Shown: positions 1 through 8,205, numbered from the stretch's first letter. The stretch is 64,000 nucleotides of DNA from Paraburkholderia caribensis (GCF_002902945.1 NZ_CP026102.1:2232001-2296000); one strand, 5' to 3'. Notes: a model not told the origin generated them from the letters alone. Made by a program: numbers and translations.

Positions 1-104
1 CGTTCTTTTTGGCTCCATCCAAATGCATATCGGCGCTTGTTTCGTGGCGACACTAAACAAACCGGCTTGTCACCCGTCTGACGGCGTCGCGGTTATCAGG
101 CATA

Positions 105-120
105 TGCACAGATTTGTGCA
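105..120. promoter_or_regulatory. Inverted repeat upstream of porin gene
   Basis: A 6-bp perfect inverted repeat, TGCACA-gatt-TGTGCA, lies about 165 bp before the porin start. It could be a regulator site for the porin or belong to the 3' end of whatever precedes the window. No gene is visible in positions 1-285; the rest is leader DNA with a pyrimidine-rich stretch near 190-215. The assignment as an operator is inference only. Confidence 0.3.
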
Positions 121-285
121 CGACCCTTTCGTACGCAAAGCAAATCTTGTCGCATTTGTACTACATATTTAGCAAAAACATTTGCTGTCATATTCCTTTC
201 CCTTCTCCTCGTTACATTTGCGCCCGTCGCGCGACCTCCCGCAGAGTCTGGCTCGCGATCGCCATTTTTCAATCTGGAGAAAGTT

Positions 286-1458
286 TTGAACAAGAAAGTA
301 CTGACCACCGCTCTACTCGCCTCGGCATTCGCAGGTACCGCACACGCACAAAGCAGCGTCACACTGTACGGCATCATCGATGCAGGTATCAGCTACGCAA
401 ACCACTCGAAGACCGCATCCGGCGGCAGCGGCAAGCTGTTCAAGTATGACGACGGCGTGGCGCAAGGCAGCCGTTGGGGCCTGCGCGGCACGGAAGACCT
501 GGGCGGCGGCCTGAAGGCACTGTTCGTGCTCGAAAGCGGCTTCAACAGCGGCAACGGCACGTCGGGCCAGGGTGGCGCGCTGTTCGGCCGTCAGGCATTC
601 GTGGGTCTGTCGAAGGACGGCATCGGCTCGCTGACGTTCGGCCGTCAATACGCGTTCACGACCGATTATCTGGGCAGCAACTATTCGACGGGTGGCCTGA
701 CGGTTGCGGGCAACTACGCTTACCACATCAACGACGTGGACCAGCTCACGTCGAGCCGTATCAACAACGCGGTCAAGTTCAGCAGCGCGAACTACGCGGG
801 CCTGACGTTCGGTGCGATGTACGGCTTCTCGAACCAGGCAGGCGCCTTCGGCGGCGCACCGGCCACGGGCACGGCAGCGGCTCCCGTCGCGGGCTCGTCG
901 CGCGCTTACAGCTTTGGCGTGAATTACGCGAATGGCCCGATCGGGTTGGGTGCAGCGTACACGGATATCCGCTTCCCGGGCCAGGCATCGCCAGCATTCT
1001 CGACGTCGATTGCCAACGTCACGACGGGCACCGTGCGCGACCTGCGCACGTTCGGCCTTGGCGGCCGCTACATCATCGGACCGGCGACGCTCTACGCGCT
1101 GTGGACGAACACGCACTTCGAGCCGATCACGGGCGCGTCGACCACGTACAACAACTTCGAAGGCGGCGCGAAGTACGCATTCACGCCGGCGCTGACGACT
1201 GGCCTCGGCTACACGTACTCGCGCCTGACGGGCGCGACGACGGGCCACTTCAACCAGGTCGACGCAAGCGTCGACTACGCGCTGTCGAAGCGCACCGATG
1301 TCTACGGCCTGGTGATTTACCAGGACGCGTCGGGCAAGACGGCTTCGGGTGCGCCGATCCAGGCTCAGATCGGTTCGTCGACGTCGTACTTCAACACGTC
1401 GGGTTCGGGCTCGCAAAACCAGCTGGCGTTCCGCGTCGGCATGCGTCACAAGTTCTAA
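286..1458 (+). CDS. Outer-membrane general porin (Porin_4 / OmpC-like)
   Basis: The 390-residue product forms a trimeric beta-barrel for passive diffusion of small hydrophilic solutes across the outer membrane. It has a signal peptide (about residues 1-21, ending in AHAQ), the family opening SSVTLYGIIDAG just after it, the conserved SRWGLRGTEDLGGG region near residue 60, and a C-terminal strand ending in RHKF with terminal Phe for barrel assembly. The start codon is TTG, chosen because it is preceded by a GGAGA ribosome site and gives a proper signal peptide; no ATG lies in a better place. A strong intrinsic terminator follows, so it is a single-gene transcript. Substrate preference cannot be read from sequence. 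Family assignment is very secure. Confidence 0.95.
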   Translation: MNKKVLTTALLASAFAGTAHAQSSVTLYGIIDAGISYANHSKTASGGSGKLFKYDDGVAQGSRWGLRGTEDLGGGLKALFVLESGFNSGNGTSGQGGALFGRQAFVGLSKDGIGSLTFGRQYAFTTDYLGSNYSTGGLTVAGNYAYHINDVDQLTSSRINNAVKFSSANYAGLTFGAMYGFSNQAGAFGGAPATGTAAAPVAGSSRAYSFGVNYANGPIGLGAAYTDIRFPGQASPAFSTSIANVTTGTVRDLRTFGLGGRYIIGPATLYALWTNTHFEPITGASTTYNNFEGGAKYAFTPALTTGLGYTYSRLTGATTGHFNQVDASVDYALSKRTDVYGLVIYQDASGKTASGAPIQAQIGSSTSYFNTSGSGSQNQLAFRVGMRHKF

Positions 1459-1520
1459 GCGGTCTTGTAGGGCGCGGCGCTTTCGCGCGCTTCGCCTGCA
1501 TGCTTGCAGATGGACTGGAA

Positions 1521-1547
1521 ACGCCCCGCTTTTTTGCGGGGCGTTTT
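1521..1547 (+). terminator. Intrinsic terminator of the porin gene
   Basis: A GC-rich stem (ACGCCCCGC pairing with GCGGGGCGT) around a T-rich loop is followed by a run of T. It sits 62 bp past the porin stop codon and is a textbook rho-independent terminator. Confidence 0.9.
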
Positions 1548-1583
1548 TGTTGGTGCGGATGGGGGAGCGTGAAACTCAGGCCA

Positions 1584-1808
1584 TCAATCGGGCGACACGA
1601 ATACCCGCACGTCCCCGTTCGCCGTTGGCATCGTGAAGTCGTTCGTGCGGCCGGCACGCACGTCGAAGAGCAGGCGTTCCAGCCGCTCCAGTCGTGCCGC
1701 CTTTTCGTCGCCGCTCACGAGGGCATTGTCAGAATCCTTCAGCAATGCAGCGCGCGCGCTGATGATGCGCGCGACTGCGCTCGATTTCGATGTGAAAACC
1801 TCTTCCAT
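1584..1808 (-). CDS. Small conserved-type hypothetical protein
   Basis: The 74-residue product is not recognised. It has a normal charge balance, a heptad-like Leu/Glu/Arg stretch in the middle (AARLERLERLLFD) suggesting a helix, and an acidic C terminus ending in VSPD. The ATG is preceded by AGGAAG at a good distance. It is convergent with the porin. No membrane segment or signal is seen. The composition and the ribosome site argue for a real gene, but no function is proposed. Confidence 0.55.
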   Translation of the reverse strand: MEEVFTSKSSAVARIISARAALLKDSDNALVSGDEKAARLERLERLLFDVRAGRTNDFTMPTANGDVRVFVSPD

Positions 1809-2121
1809 GTCGGGTACTTCCTTCCCGCTGCGGCCACATGGAAAGCTTCATTTCGCATGCCGCTCCAGCAAAGTTCATCAAAGGCGTCGCCCGCATTGCC
1901 GGACGCGCGATGATTCTATGAGCTGGCGCAAATTCTTGCCGTGACGTTGACATATCTGCGCGACGCCCACGCCCCCGCAAAAATCATCCATTAAAAATTA
2001 TGATAAACATAAAAAACATCAACTATCATAAATGCACCGGCGATCCTACTCTTCAGTTCACCCCACGGCATCGCGCGAAAGCAGCGATGTGAAACAGCGG
2101 GACGAGTCACAGGAGTCGATC
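1809..2121. other. Intergenic region with AT-rich core
   Basis: This divergent intergenic region carries no credible gene. Its AT content rises sharply at about 1980-2035, where the 8-bp inverted repeat described separately is found. It probably holds promoters for the genes on both sides. Confidence 0.5.
1998..2031. promoter_or_regulatory. Perfect 8-bp inverted repeat in AT-rich DNA
   Basis: TTATGATA at 1998-2005 and TATCATAA at 2024-2031 are exact reverse complements separated by 18 A-rich bases. This is about 90 bp upstream of the small gene at 2122. The arm spacing (26 bp centre to centre) and AT-rich context fit a dimeric regulator site or promoter element. There is no T-run suited to a terminator. 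Confidence 0.4.
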
Positions 2122-2373
2122 ATGAACACCGCCGCCCAATCGCTGCACTCTCAGGTCGAAAAGTGGCTCGCCCCCGGACCACAGGGGCAGATTCGCGTCG
2201 TGCGGTTTGGGCATCGTCGCAGGGACGGAACGAGATACGCGCACGTCGAGGCGTCAACGACGTGCGGTGCGCGGGCAATCTTCTTCTTTCGTCATCACGA
2301 CGGCGGCTGGTGCGTCTTTCCGCCTCACGCAGACGGGCCGTCGATGGCGGCGCATCCCGGCGTGTACTGTTAG
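2122..2373 (+). CDS. Small hypothetical protein
   Basis: The 83-residue product is unrecognised. It is basic in the middle (GHRRRDGTRY), followed by a hydrophobic aromatic strand (ARAIFFFRHHDGGWCVFPP), a layout like a small beta-sheet domain. I chose the ATG at 2122 because AGGAG lies 8 bp upstream; an in-frame upstream ATG at 2032 has no such site and would add a low-complexity leader. No signal peptide or membrane helix is visible. It is convergent with the following dehydratase gene. Confidence 0.55.
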   Translation: MNTAAQSLHSQVEKWLAPGPQGQIRVVRFGHRRRDGTRYAHVEASTTCGARAIFFFRHHDGGWCVFPPHADGPSMAAHPGVYC

Positions 2374-2399
2374 TCCCGTCGCAGCAGAGGCGGCTTTTT

Positions 2400-3371
2400 T
2401 CAGTTCGCCGAAACGAACTCCGCGAACTTTTGCACGTCGACATTGCCGCCGCTGATCAACACGCCGATCCGCTTGCCCTTGAGCTTGTCCTTCATCTGGC
2501 GCGCGGCGGCGAAGCCCAGACAACCCGTCGGTTCCACGACGATCTTCATGCGGGCCGCAAAGAAACGCATGCAATCGACGAGTTCCGCGTCGCTAGCCGT
2601 GAGCACATCGGTCACGTCGCGCTGGATGATCGGGAACGTGTAGTCGCCGAGATGCTGGGTTTGTGCACCGTCGGCGATCGTCTTAGGCGTGTCGATGTGA
2701 ACAATCTTTCCTGAGCGGAACGACTGCTGCCCGTCGTTGCCCGCTTCCGGCTCGACCGCGTAAAGCGCGCAATCGGGCGACAGCGCGCGCGTCGACAACG
2801 CCGAGCCCGACAGCAACCCGCCGCCGCCGAGCGGCACGAAGAACGCATCGAGCGGGCCGACTTCGTCGAACAGTTCTTTCGCCGCCGTGCCCTGCCCCGC
2901 CATCACATCCGGATGATCGTAGGGCGGAATCAGCGTCAGGCCATGTTTCCGCGCGAGTTCGCGGCCAATCTGCTCGCGGTCCTCCTTGTAGCGGTCGTAA
3001 ATGACGACGTTGCCGCCGTAGCCTTTGGTCGCCTCGACCTTCATCTGCGGTGCGTCGTGCGGCATCACGATCGTCGCGGGCATGCCGAGCAGGCGCGCGG
3101 ACAGCGCGACCGCCTGCGCATGATTGCCCGACGAAAACGCAACCACGCCCCGACGGCGCTGCTGCTCATCGAACTTCGACAGCGCGTTGAACGCACCGCG
3201 AAACTTGAACGCGCCCATGCGCTGGAGGTTTTCGCATTTGAAGAATACTTCGGCGCCGAACGCTTCATTGACGGTTCGCGAAGTCAGGACGGGCGTGCGG
3301 TGCGCAACGCCTTCGAGCCGCTTCGAGGCGGCGACGACGTCGTCATAAGTGGGCAGAGTGAGCATGGTCAT
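2400..3371 (-). CDS. PLP-dependent threo-3-hydroxyaspartate ammonia-lyase / serine-threonine dehydratase family
   Basis: The 323-residue protein is a fold-type II PLP enzyme of the serine racemase / threo-3-hydroxy-L-aspartate ammonia-lyase subgroup, which lacks the C-terminal ACT domain of IlvA. Visible landmarks are the PLP lysine K56 in GAFKFRGA, the SSGNHAQ substrate loop, the PLP-phosphate loop GGGGLLSG, and the SGGNVD segment near the C terminus. The expected reaction is 3-hydroxyaspartate to oxaloacetate plus ammonia, or the equivalent on serine or threonine. Neighbouring genes encode a D-hydroxyamino acid dehydratase and a YheO-type regulator, which favours hydroxyaspartate over plain threonine. 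The exact substrate is inference; the family is secure. Confidence 0.85.
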   Translation of the reverse strand: MTMLTLPTYDDVVAASKRLEGVAHRTPVLTSRTVNEAFGAEVFFKCENLQRMGAFKFRGAFNALSKFDEQQRRRGVVAFSSGNHAQAVALSARLLGMPATIVMPHDAPQMKVEATKGYGGNVVIYDRYKEDREQIGRELARKHGLTLIPPYDHPDVMAGQGTAAKELFDEVGPLDAFFVPLGGGGLLSGSALSTRALSPDCALYAVEPEAGNDGQQSFRSGKIVHIDTPKTIADGAQTQHLGDYTFPIIQRDVTDVLTASDAELVDCMRFFAARMKIVVEPTGCLGFAAARQMKDKLKGKRIGVLISGGNVDVQKFAEFVSAN

Positions 3372-3458
3372 CCGGGATATCGAGTGGTGAGCGACGCGGG
3401 CGTGGAACGCGAGCTGCCGCGACGCGCAATTATCCCGCTGGATTGATCGAATTGTGAC

Positions 3459-3473
3459 TAGACATATTGTCTA
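3459..3473. promoter_or_regulatory. Operator-like palindrome upstream of the hydroxyaspartate lyase gene
   Basis: TAGACA-tat-TGTCTA is a perfect 6-bp inverted repeat 88 bp upstream of the lyase start codon, in AT-rich intergenic DNA between that gene and the end of the LysR gene. Its compact symmetry suits a dimeric helix-turn-helix repressor. Which regulator binds is unknown; the adjacent LysR and YheO-type proteins are the obvious candidates. Confidence 0.5.
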
Positions 3474-3520
3474 TGTCAATACATTTTGTAAATTCGTGAC
3501 ATCGATACAGCTATGCAGCG

Positions 3521-4441
3521 CTATTTGCGCCAAGGCGGCGGATCCATCGCGGCGCGCGCAGCGTCGAGAAAAAGCCGCACCCGTGCAGGCACGCCCTTTC
3601 GCATCGGCACGAGTGCGACGATCGGCGCGGGTGCCAACCGCCACTGCGGCAACAGGCGCTTGAGTTTTCCGCTTTCGATCAGCGCGCCCGCGTCCCATTC
3701 GGATCGCACCATGATGCCCAGTCCGCGCATCGCCCAATCGCCGATCACGCCGCCATCGTTCGACGAGAGTGCGCCTGTCACGCGCACCGTTACGGTCCTG
3801 CCCTGTTTCGCATGTCTGCCCGACGCTCTTTCGAAACGCCAGCGCGATACATCCTCGTCGTTCTCGCGCAGGCACAAACAGGGCAGATGCGCGAGTTCTT
3901 GAGGATGCGCCAGCGCGTCGAGACTGGCTGCAAGCCGCGGGCTTGCGCACAGATAGCGCTCGTTCGGCGCGAGCACATGCGCGACCCACGACGAATCTTT
4001 CATTTCACCGATATGGATCACGATATCCGCGCCCGCGCTGTCGGCGAGCGGGTTATCGGAGAGATTCAGGCTGGCCTTCACGTTCGGATACATCAGGTGA
4101 AAGTCCCGGAGAACGGGCGCCACGTGAATGCGCCCGAAACCCAGCGGCGCGACGATGCGCAAGCTCCCCGATACCGACCGATGTTCCGCGGCGATCCGCT
4201 CGGGCAGTGTTTCGAGACGTTCGAGCAGATCGATTGCTTCGAGCATCAGCCGCGTGCCTTCGTCCGTGAGCGAAATACCGCGCGCCTCGCGCACCGCGAG
4301 ATGCACGCCAAGACGCTCTTCGAGCTTTTGCAGCCGCACGGTGAGCGCGGGTGGCGTGACGTCGAGCAGCCGCGCAGCGCCCGCAAGCGAATGCATCGTG
4401 CCGAGCGCCCTGAACATGCGCATGTCTTCGAGATCGACCAT
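3521..4441 (-). CDS. LysR-family transcriptional regulator
   Basis: The 306-residue protein has an N-terminal winged helix (about residues 1-62, with the LDVTPPALTVRLQKLEERLGVHL recognition region spanning 26-48) and a LysR substrate-binding domain from about residue 90. It is divergent from the D-hydroxyamino acid dehydratase gene at 4538 with 96 bp between the starts, the usual arrangement for a LysR regulator and its target. The shared region carries a 7-bp inverted repeat. The inducer is unknown; hydroxyaspartate or a related amino acid is a reasonable guess from context. Confidence 0.9.
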   Translation of the reverse strand: MVDLEDMRMFRALGTMHSLAGAARLLDVTPPALTVRLQKLEERLGVHLAVREARGISLTDEGTRLMLEAIDLLERLETLPERIAAEHRSVSGSLRIVAPLGFGRIHVAPVLRDFHLMYPNVKASLNLSDNPLADSAGADIVIHIGEMKDSSWVAHVLAPNERYLCASPRLAASLDALAHPQELAHLPCLCLRENDEDVSRWRFERASGRHAKQGRTVTVRVTGALSSNDGGVIGDWAMRGLGIMVRSEWDAGALIESGKLKRLLPQWRLAPAPIVALVPMRKGVPARVRLFLDAARAAMDPPPWRK

Positions 4442-4480
4442 TAAACTGGATTAAATGACACGTTGATGGATCATTAACCA

Positions 4481-4506
4481 CACTGTATCCCAAAGGCCCT
4501 ACAGTG
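4481..4506. promoter_or_regulatory. Inverted repeat CACTGTA-N12-TACAGTG in divergent promoter
   Basis: Two perfect 7-bp arms (4481-4487 and 4500-4506) face each other over a 12-bp spacer in the region between the divergent LysR and dehydratase genes. The site ends 31 bp before the dehydratase start. It contains a T-N11-A type core typical of LysR sites and is the best candidate operator for the LysR protein. Confidence 0.5.
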
Positions 4507-4537
4507 ACTGCGCACACTTCGCAACAAGGAAAGCACT

Positions 4538-5668
4538 GTGACTCTCGCCTCGCTCAACACGCCCGCCGCCATCGTCGATGTCGACGTCATGACGCGCAAC
4601 ATCCAGCGCATGCAAACGCGGATGAACGCACACGGCGTGACGTTCCGGCCGCATGTGAAAACGACCAAATGCGAGCATGTCGTGCGTGCGCAGCTTGCCG
4701 CCGGCGCGCAAGGCATCACCGTTTCGACGCTGAAGGAGGCGGAGCAGTTCTTCGCCGCAGGCATCGGCGATATCGTCTATGCAGTGGCCATGGCGCCCAG
4801 CAAACTCGAACAGGCGCTGCAACTGCTGCGATGTGGCTGCCGCCTGAAGATCATCACGGACAGCGTCCATTCGGCGCAGGCCATCGTGGCGTTCGGCAAC
4901 GCTCATGCAGCGACGTTCGAGGTGTGGATCGAAGTCGACGTCGACGGACATCGTTCGGGCATCGCGCCGGATGACGATCTGTTGCTCGAGGTCGGGCGCA
5001 TTCTGCACGAAGGAAAGATGAAGCTGGGCGGCGTGCTCGCGCATGCCGGATCGAGCTACGACTACAGCACGTCGGCAGAGCTTGAGCGAATCGCTGAGCA
5101 GGAGCGCGCCGGCTGCGTGCACGCAGCCCAACGGCTGCGCGCAGCCGGCCTGCCTTGCGACACGGTCAGCATCGGCTCGACACCAACCGCGCTCGCCGCG
5201 CGGCATCTGGAAGGCGTCACGGAGGTTCGCGCGGGCGTCTATGTGTTCTTCGATCTCGTGATGCACAACGTGGGCGTGTGCGGCAGCGACGAGATCGCGC
5301 TCAGCGTGCTGACCACGGTGATCGGTCATCAGCAAAGCAAGGGTTGGGCGATCGTCGACGCGGGCTGGATGGCGATGAGCCGCGACCGCGGCACGCAGCG
5401 CCAGAAGCAGGACTTCGGCTACGGGCTCGTATGTACCGAGGACGGCGTGCCTGTCGAAGGCTTTGTGATGAGCGCCGCGAATCAGGAGCACGGCATCGTC
5501 TCGCAAGCCGGAGCGCCGGACACGGCGATCGCGCAGCGTTTCCCGGTCGGCACGCGGCTGCGCATTCTGCCCAACCACGCATGTGCGACGGGCGCTCAAC
5601 ACCCGGCGTATCACGCGCTGTCACGCGACGGCAGTGTGTGCGCGTGGCCTAGATTCTATGGCTGGTAA
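4538..5668 (+). CDS. D-threo-3-hydroxyaspartate dehydratase / D-serine dehydratase-like (alanine racemase fold)
   Basis: The 376-residue protein belongs to the fold-type III PLP family of eukaryotic-type D-serine dehydratase, D-threonine aldolase and D-threo-3-hydroxyaspartate dehydratase. It has an alanine-racemase-like barrel with PLP lysine K41 in RPHVKTTK and a C-terminal beta domain. The zinc site reads H347-A-C349. In this family an HxC pair is found in the dehydratases, whereas D-threonine aldolases have HxD, so dehydration to an oxo acid plus ammonia is preferred over retro-aldol cleavage. The start is GTG, with AAGGA 7 bp upstream. It pairs logically with the 3-hydroxyaspartate lyase at 2400, which would handle another stereoisomer. 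Confidence 0.85.
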   Translation: MTLASLNTPAAIVDVDVMTRNIQRMQTRMNAHGVTFRPHVKTTKCEHVVRAQLAAGAQGITVSTLKEAEQFFAAGIGDIVYAVAMAPSKLEQALQLLRCGCRLKIITDSVHSAQAIVAFGNAHAATFEVWIEVDVDGHRSGIAPDDDLLLEVGRILHEGKMKLGGVLAHAGSSYDYSTSAELERIAEQERAGCVHAAQRLRAAGLPCDTVSIGSTPTALAARHLEGVTEVRAGVYVFFDLVMHNVGVCGSDEIALSVLTTVIGHQQSKGWAIVDAGWMAMSRDRGTQRQKQDFGYGLVCTEDGVPVEGFVMSAANQEHGIVSQAGAPDTAIAQRFPVGTRLRILPNHACATGAQHPAYHALSRDGSVCAWPRFYGW

Positions 5669-5678
5669 GCACACGCGG

Positions 5679-6311
5679 TCACTTCGTATCGTTGTACACC
5701 GTCGCACGCGATACGCCCAGGTGCGCAGCAATGATTTCCATCGACTTGCGCACCTCCAGAAAACCCGCCTGCTTCAATTCCTGCATCAGCGCGCGCCGGT
5801 GCTCGGTCTTCAGCGCCTGCGGCGTGGTGGACAGCGACATCGCATATTGGTCGATGCGCTCCCGGATCGCTTCGGCATTGGCTGGATCGAGCGATTCCTT
5901 CGCACCGACGCCAGAAGCCCTGCAGAACTGCTCCAGCACGTTCTGAATGCCGCGAAACAGATTCAGATCGACATTCAGACACAACGCGGCGATATAGCGT
6001 CCCGACGAATCCTTGATCCCGACCGACGTGCTCTTCGCCCGGCGGCCGTCGCCAAACTGGTTCGGATAGTTGGCCAGCAACTGCGGATAGTCTTCGTCCG
6101 CGATCCGCGCGAGTCCGAGTTCCGTCGCCGGGTCGCCGACAGCGCGCCCGGACAGGTTGTTGTGAATGGCGAGAATCGCATGTCCCGGGTCGCGCAGATC
6201 GTGGACGACGACCTCGCAAAATGGCGCGAACGTCTGCCCCAGACCGTCGGCGATCTGCATCACCTGAGCAAGAAGCGATTCGTGCTCGCGTTCCCACGTG
6301 CTTTTTCTCAT
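5679..6311 (-). CDS. YheO/DauR-type PAS helix-turn-helix regulator
   Basis: The 210-residue protein has an N-terminal YheO-like PAS domain (PAS_6, about residues 10-120, with the family pattern FAPFCEVVVHDL) and a C-terminal helix-turn-helix (about residues 160-210, ending ISRATVYND-like: LGVSRATVYNDTK). The family includes the D-arginine utilisation regulator DauR. It lies tail to tail with the dehydratase, only 10 bp separating the two stop codons, which fits control of D-amino acid catabolism. The ligand is probably an amino acid or derivative; that is inference. Confidence 0.88.
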   Translation of the reverse strand: MRKSTWEREHESLLAQVMQIADGLGQTFAPFCEVVVHDLRDPGHAILAIHNNLSGRAVGDPATELGLARIADEDYPQLLANYPNQFGDGRRAKSTSVGIKDSSGRYIAALCLNVDLNLFRGIQNVLEQFCRASGVGAKESLDPANAEAIRERIDQYAMSLSTTPQALKTEHRRALMQELKQAGFLEVRKSMEIIAAHLGVSRATVYNDTK

Positions 6312-6501
6312 GGTAGACGTTTAATCTAAAGTTACCCATATTGTACAGTCAATCGCAGTCGCAGCCTTAGCGAACCAAAGCGCGGCGCGGTTTCATGGTT
6401 CTTGAACGCCATCCGGCATCGCCTATATTCGACTCATGCGTGACGCATCGAACGCAGCGCCTTTGAGTCGTAACGACGTTGCAAAACGAGTGAGGCCGTT
6501 C

Positions 6502-7248
6502 ATGTGCAATACGTATGAATATCCGCGCCAGTACAAAGGCCCGGGCCGCCGACGATTTCTCCGGTTGACTGGCACCGCAGCCGTTGCAGGCCTGGCCCAG
6601 ATCACGCTTGCGTCCGGCGAGGCACATGCCGACGCATTGACCCGCGCACAGCGTGACCGGATGTCGCCGCAGGAAATCATCGACGATATGAAACAGGGCA
6701 ACGCGCGCTTCCAGAAAGGCGAGCGAAAGCCGCGCAATTATCTGGGCGAGCAGCGCGCCAGCGCAGCCGGGCAATATCCCGCGGCCGTGCTGTTGAGTTG
6801 CATCGACTCGCGCGCACCCGCCGAAGTCATCATGGACCTCGGTATCGGCGATATCTTCAACTGCCGCGTCGCGGGCAATGTCGAGAACCCCGATATCCTC
6901 GGCAGCATCGAGTTCGCGTGCAAGCTGTCGGGCGCGAAGGTCGTCGTCGTGATGGGTCACACGGCCTGCGGCGCGATCAAAGGCGCCATTGCGAATGCGG
7001 AGCTGGGCAATCTCACCGGGTTGCTCGACAAGATCAAACCCGCCGTTCAGGCCACCGGGTACGACGGCGAACGCTCCGCAACGAACTACGCGTTCGTGAA
7101 TGCCGTGGCGCGCAAGAATGTCGAACTGACGATCGGCAACATACGTCGCGATAGTCCCGTGCTGGCAGAAATGGAGCAGCAAGGCACGATCAAGATCGTC
7201 GGCGCGATGTACAACCTGAGCACGGGCGCGGTGGAGTTTCTCGCTTGA
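6502..7248 (+). CDS. Tat-exported beta-class carbonic anhydrase
   Basis: The 248-residue protein interconverts CO2 and bicarbonate. Zinc ligands and the catalytic dyad are present: C100-x-D102-x-R104 (SCIDSR), H153 and C156 (GHTACG). The N terminus carries a twin-arginine signal (RRRFLRL, residues 16-22, followed by a hydrophobic core and ending near AHA), so the enzyme should act in the periplasm. I prefer the ATG at 6502 because GAGG lies 6 bp before it; an in-frame ATG at 6436 lacks a ribosome site and would add 22 residues. Periplasmic beta-type enzymes are less common than alpha-type ones. Confidence 0.9.
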   Translation: MCNTYEYPRQYKGPGRRRFLRLTGTAAVAGLAQITLASGEAHADALTRAQRDRMSPQEIIDDMKQGNARFQKGERKPRNYLGEQRASAAGQYPAAVLLSCIDSRAPAEVIMDLGIGDIFNCRVAGNVENPDILGSIEFACKLSGAKVVVVMGHTACGAIKGAIANAELGNLTGLLDKIKPAVQATGYDGERSATNYAFVNAVARKNVELTIGNIRRDSPVLAEMEQQGTIKIVGAMYNLSTGAVEFLA

Positions 7249-7329
7249 TGGGTAGCCTGATGGGCAATTGGCAAGGCGATCGAATTTTCTGTTACCCTGC
7301 GCCCTTTCTCCCAGCTTGAACCCGTAAAG

Positions 7330-7728
7330 ATGGATACCCCTTTCAACGAACGCGGCGTGTCGGTCACGCGCAATGCGCTGTCGGCGGCCGGCCAGGTCTT
7401 TCCGTTGCGCGAGATCAAGGACGTGCGCGTCGTCACCGTGCAGAAGAACAAGCTCGTGCCCTGGGCAATTTCGCTGATCGGCGCGGTGGGCGCAGTGGTT
7501 GGCGGCATGTTCGCGTCGCCCGTGGGTGTCGTGGCGGGCGTGATGCTGATCGTCGTCGGCTGGCTCACGTGGATCACGCAGGACGTCACGCATCGCCTGA
7601 TGGTCGAGACCGCGGGCAGCGAACGCGAAGCCCTGTCGAGCATCGATCTGTCGTTCGTCGAACGCGTCGCGCAAACGGTCCGCGACGCGCTCGCCTCCGT
7701 CGCCGCCAGCGCGTCGAAGACCCAATAA
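7330..7728 (+). CDS. DUF6232-type small membrane protein
   Basis: The 132-residue protein has a cytoplasmic N-terminal segment (about 1-38) with short beta strands, two adjacent membrane helices (about residues 40-62 and 64-83), and a polar helical C terminus. The pattern (GVSVTRNAL, then FPLREIKDVRV before the helices) matches the DUF6232 group. Function is unknown. It stands alone with its own leader; nothing in the sequence ties it to the carbonic anhydrase upstream. Confidence 0.7.
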   Translation: MDTPFNERGVSVTRNALSAAGQVFPLREIKDVRVVTVQKNKLVPWAISLIGAVGAVVGGMFASPVGVVAGVMLIVVGWLTWITQDVTHRLMVETAGSEREALSSIDLSFVERVAQTVRDALASVAASASKTQ

Positions 7729-7866
7729 CTCGCACATACTGCCTCGCCGTCTTTACACAAAATTGACGGCCCGCGTAGTCCCTTTTTGCATCGGCTTGAG
7801 ACGCCGCCCGCTACAGTGAACGCGTCTCCACAGCCGCGCCGCCCGCTTCGCGGCGGCGCATCGACG

Positions 7867-8205
7867 ATGCATACCGCTTTCGCTTCATCGCGCACGCTGC
7901 CGCGCCGCGCGCCCGCCATCGAACGCTCCACACCAGCCGCCCTGTCGCTCGTGACGATCGACGTGACGGTGCCCGGCACCTCGTCGGCAGCGGGCCGCCG
8001 GGCGCTGCTCGCGGCGCTCGGCGAAGGCTCGCGCCTGTTCGTGATGACAGTCGATAAGCGCAACGAATCCATCACCTTTCGCGTCGACGTCATGGCGCGC
8101 AGCGTCGGCGATGTAGTCGGCGCACTCGCGGGCGCGCTGCGCCGCGCGACCATCGGCCGCGTGCGCTCGATCGCTCTTACGCAACGCGCCGCGCGGCAGC
8201 ACTAA
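7867..8205 (+). CDS. Hypothetical protein with ACT-like alternating strand pattern
   Basis: The 112-residue product is unrecognised. After a basic N terminus it shows a beta-strand (ALSLVTIDVTVPG), a helix with a Gly/Ala-rich stretch, a second strand (RLFVMTVDKR) and a third (SITFRVDVMA), resembling a ferredoxin-like sandwich. The ATG at 7867 is used because it precedes the start of ordered sequence; an upstream ATG at 7786 would add a proline-rich leader. No membrane segment is seen. Evidence that it is expressed is only its length and composition. Confidence 0.45.
   Translation: MHTAFASSRTLPRRAPAIERSTPAALSLVTIDVTVPGTSSAAGRRALLAALGEGSRLFVMTVDKRNESITFRVDVMARSVGDVVGALAGALRRATIGRVRSIALTQRAARQH

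Noticed and set aside
474..1913. A 479-codon frame across and beyond the porin
   Set aside because: It overlaps the porin in another frame, passes through the porin terminator and has no recognisable domain.
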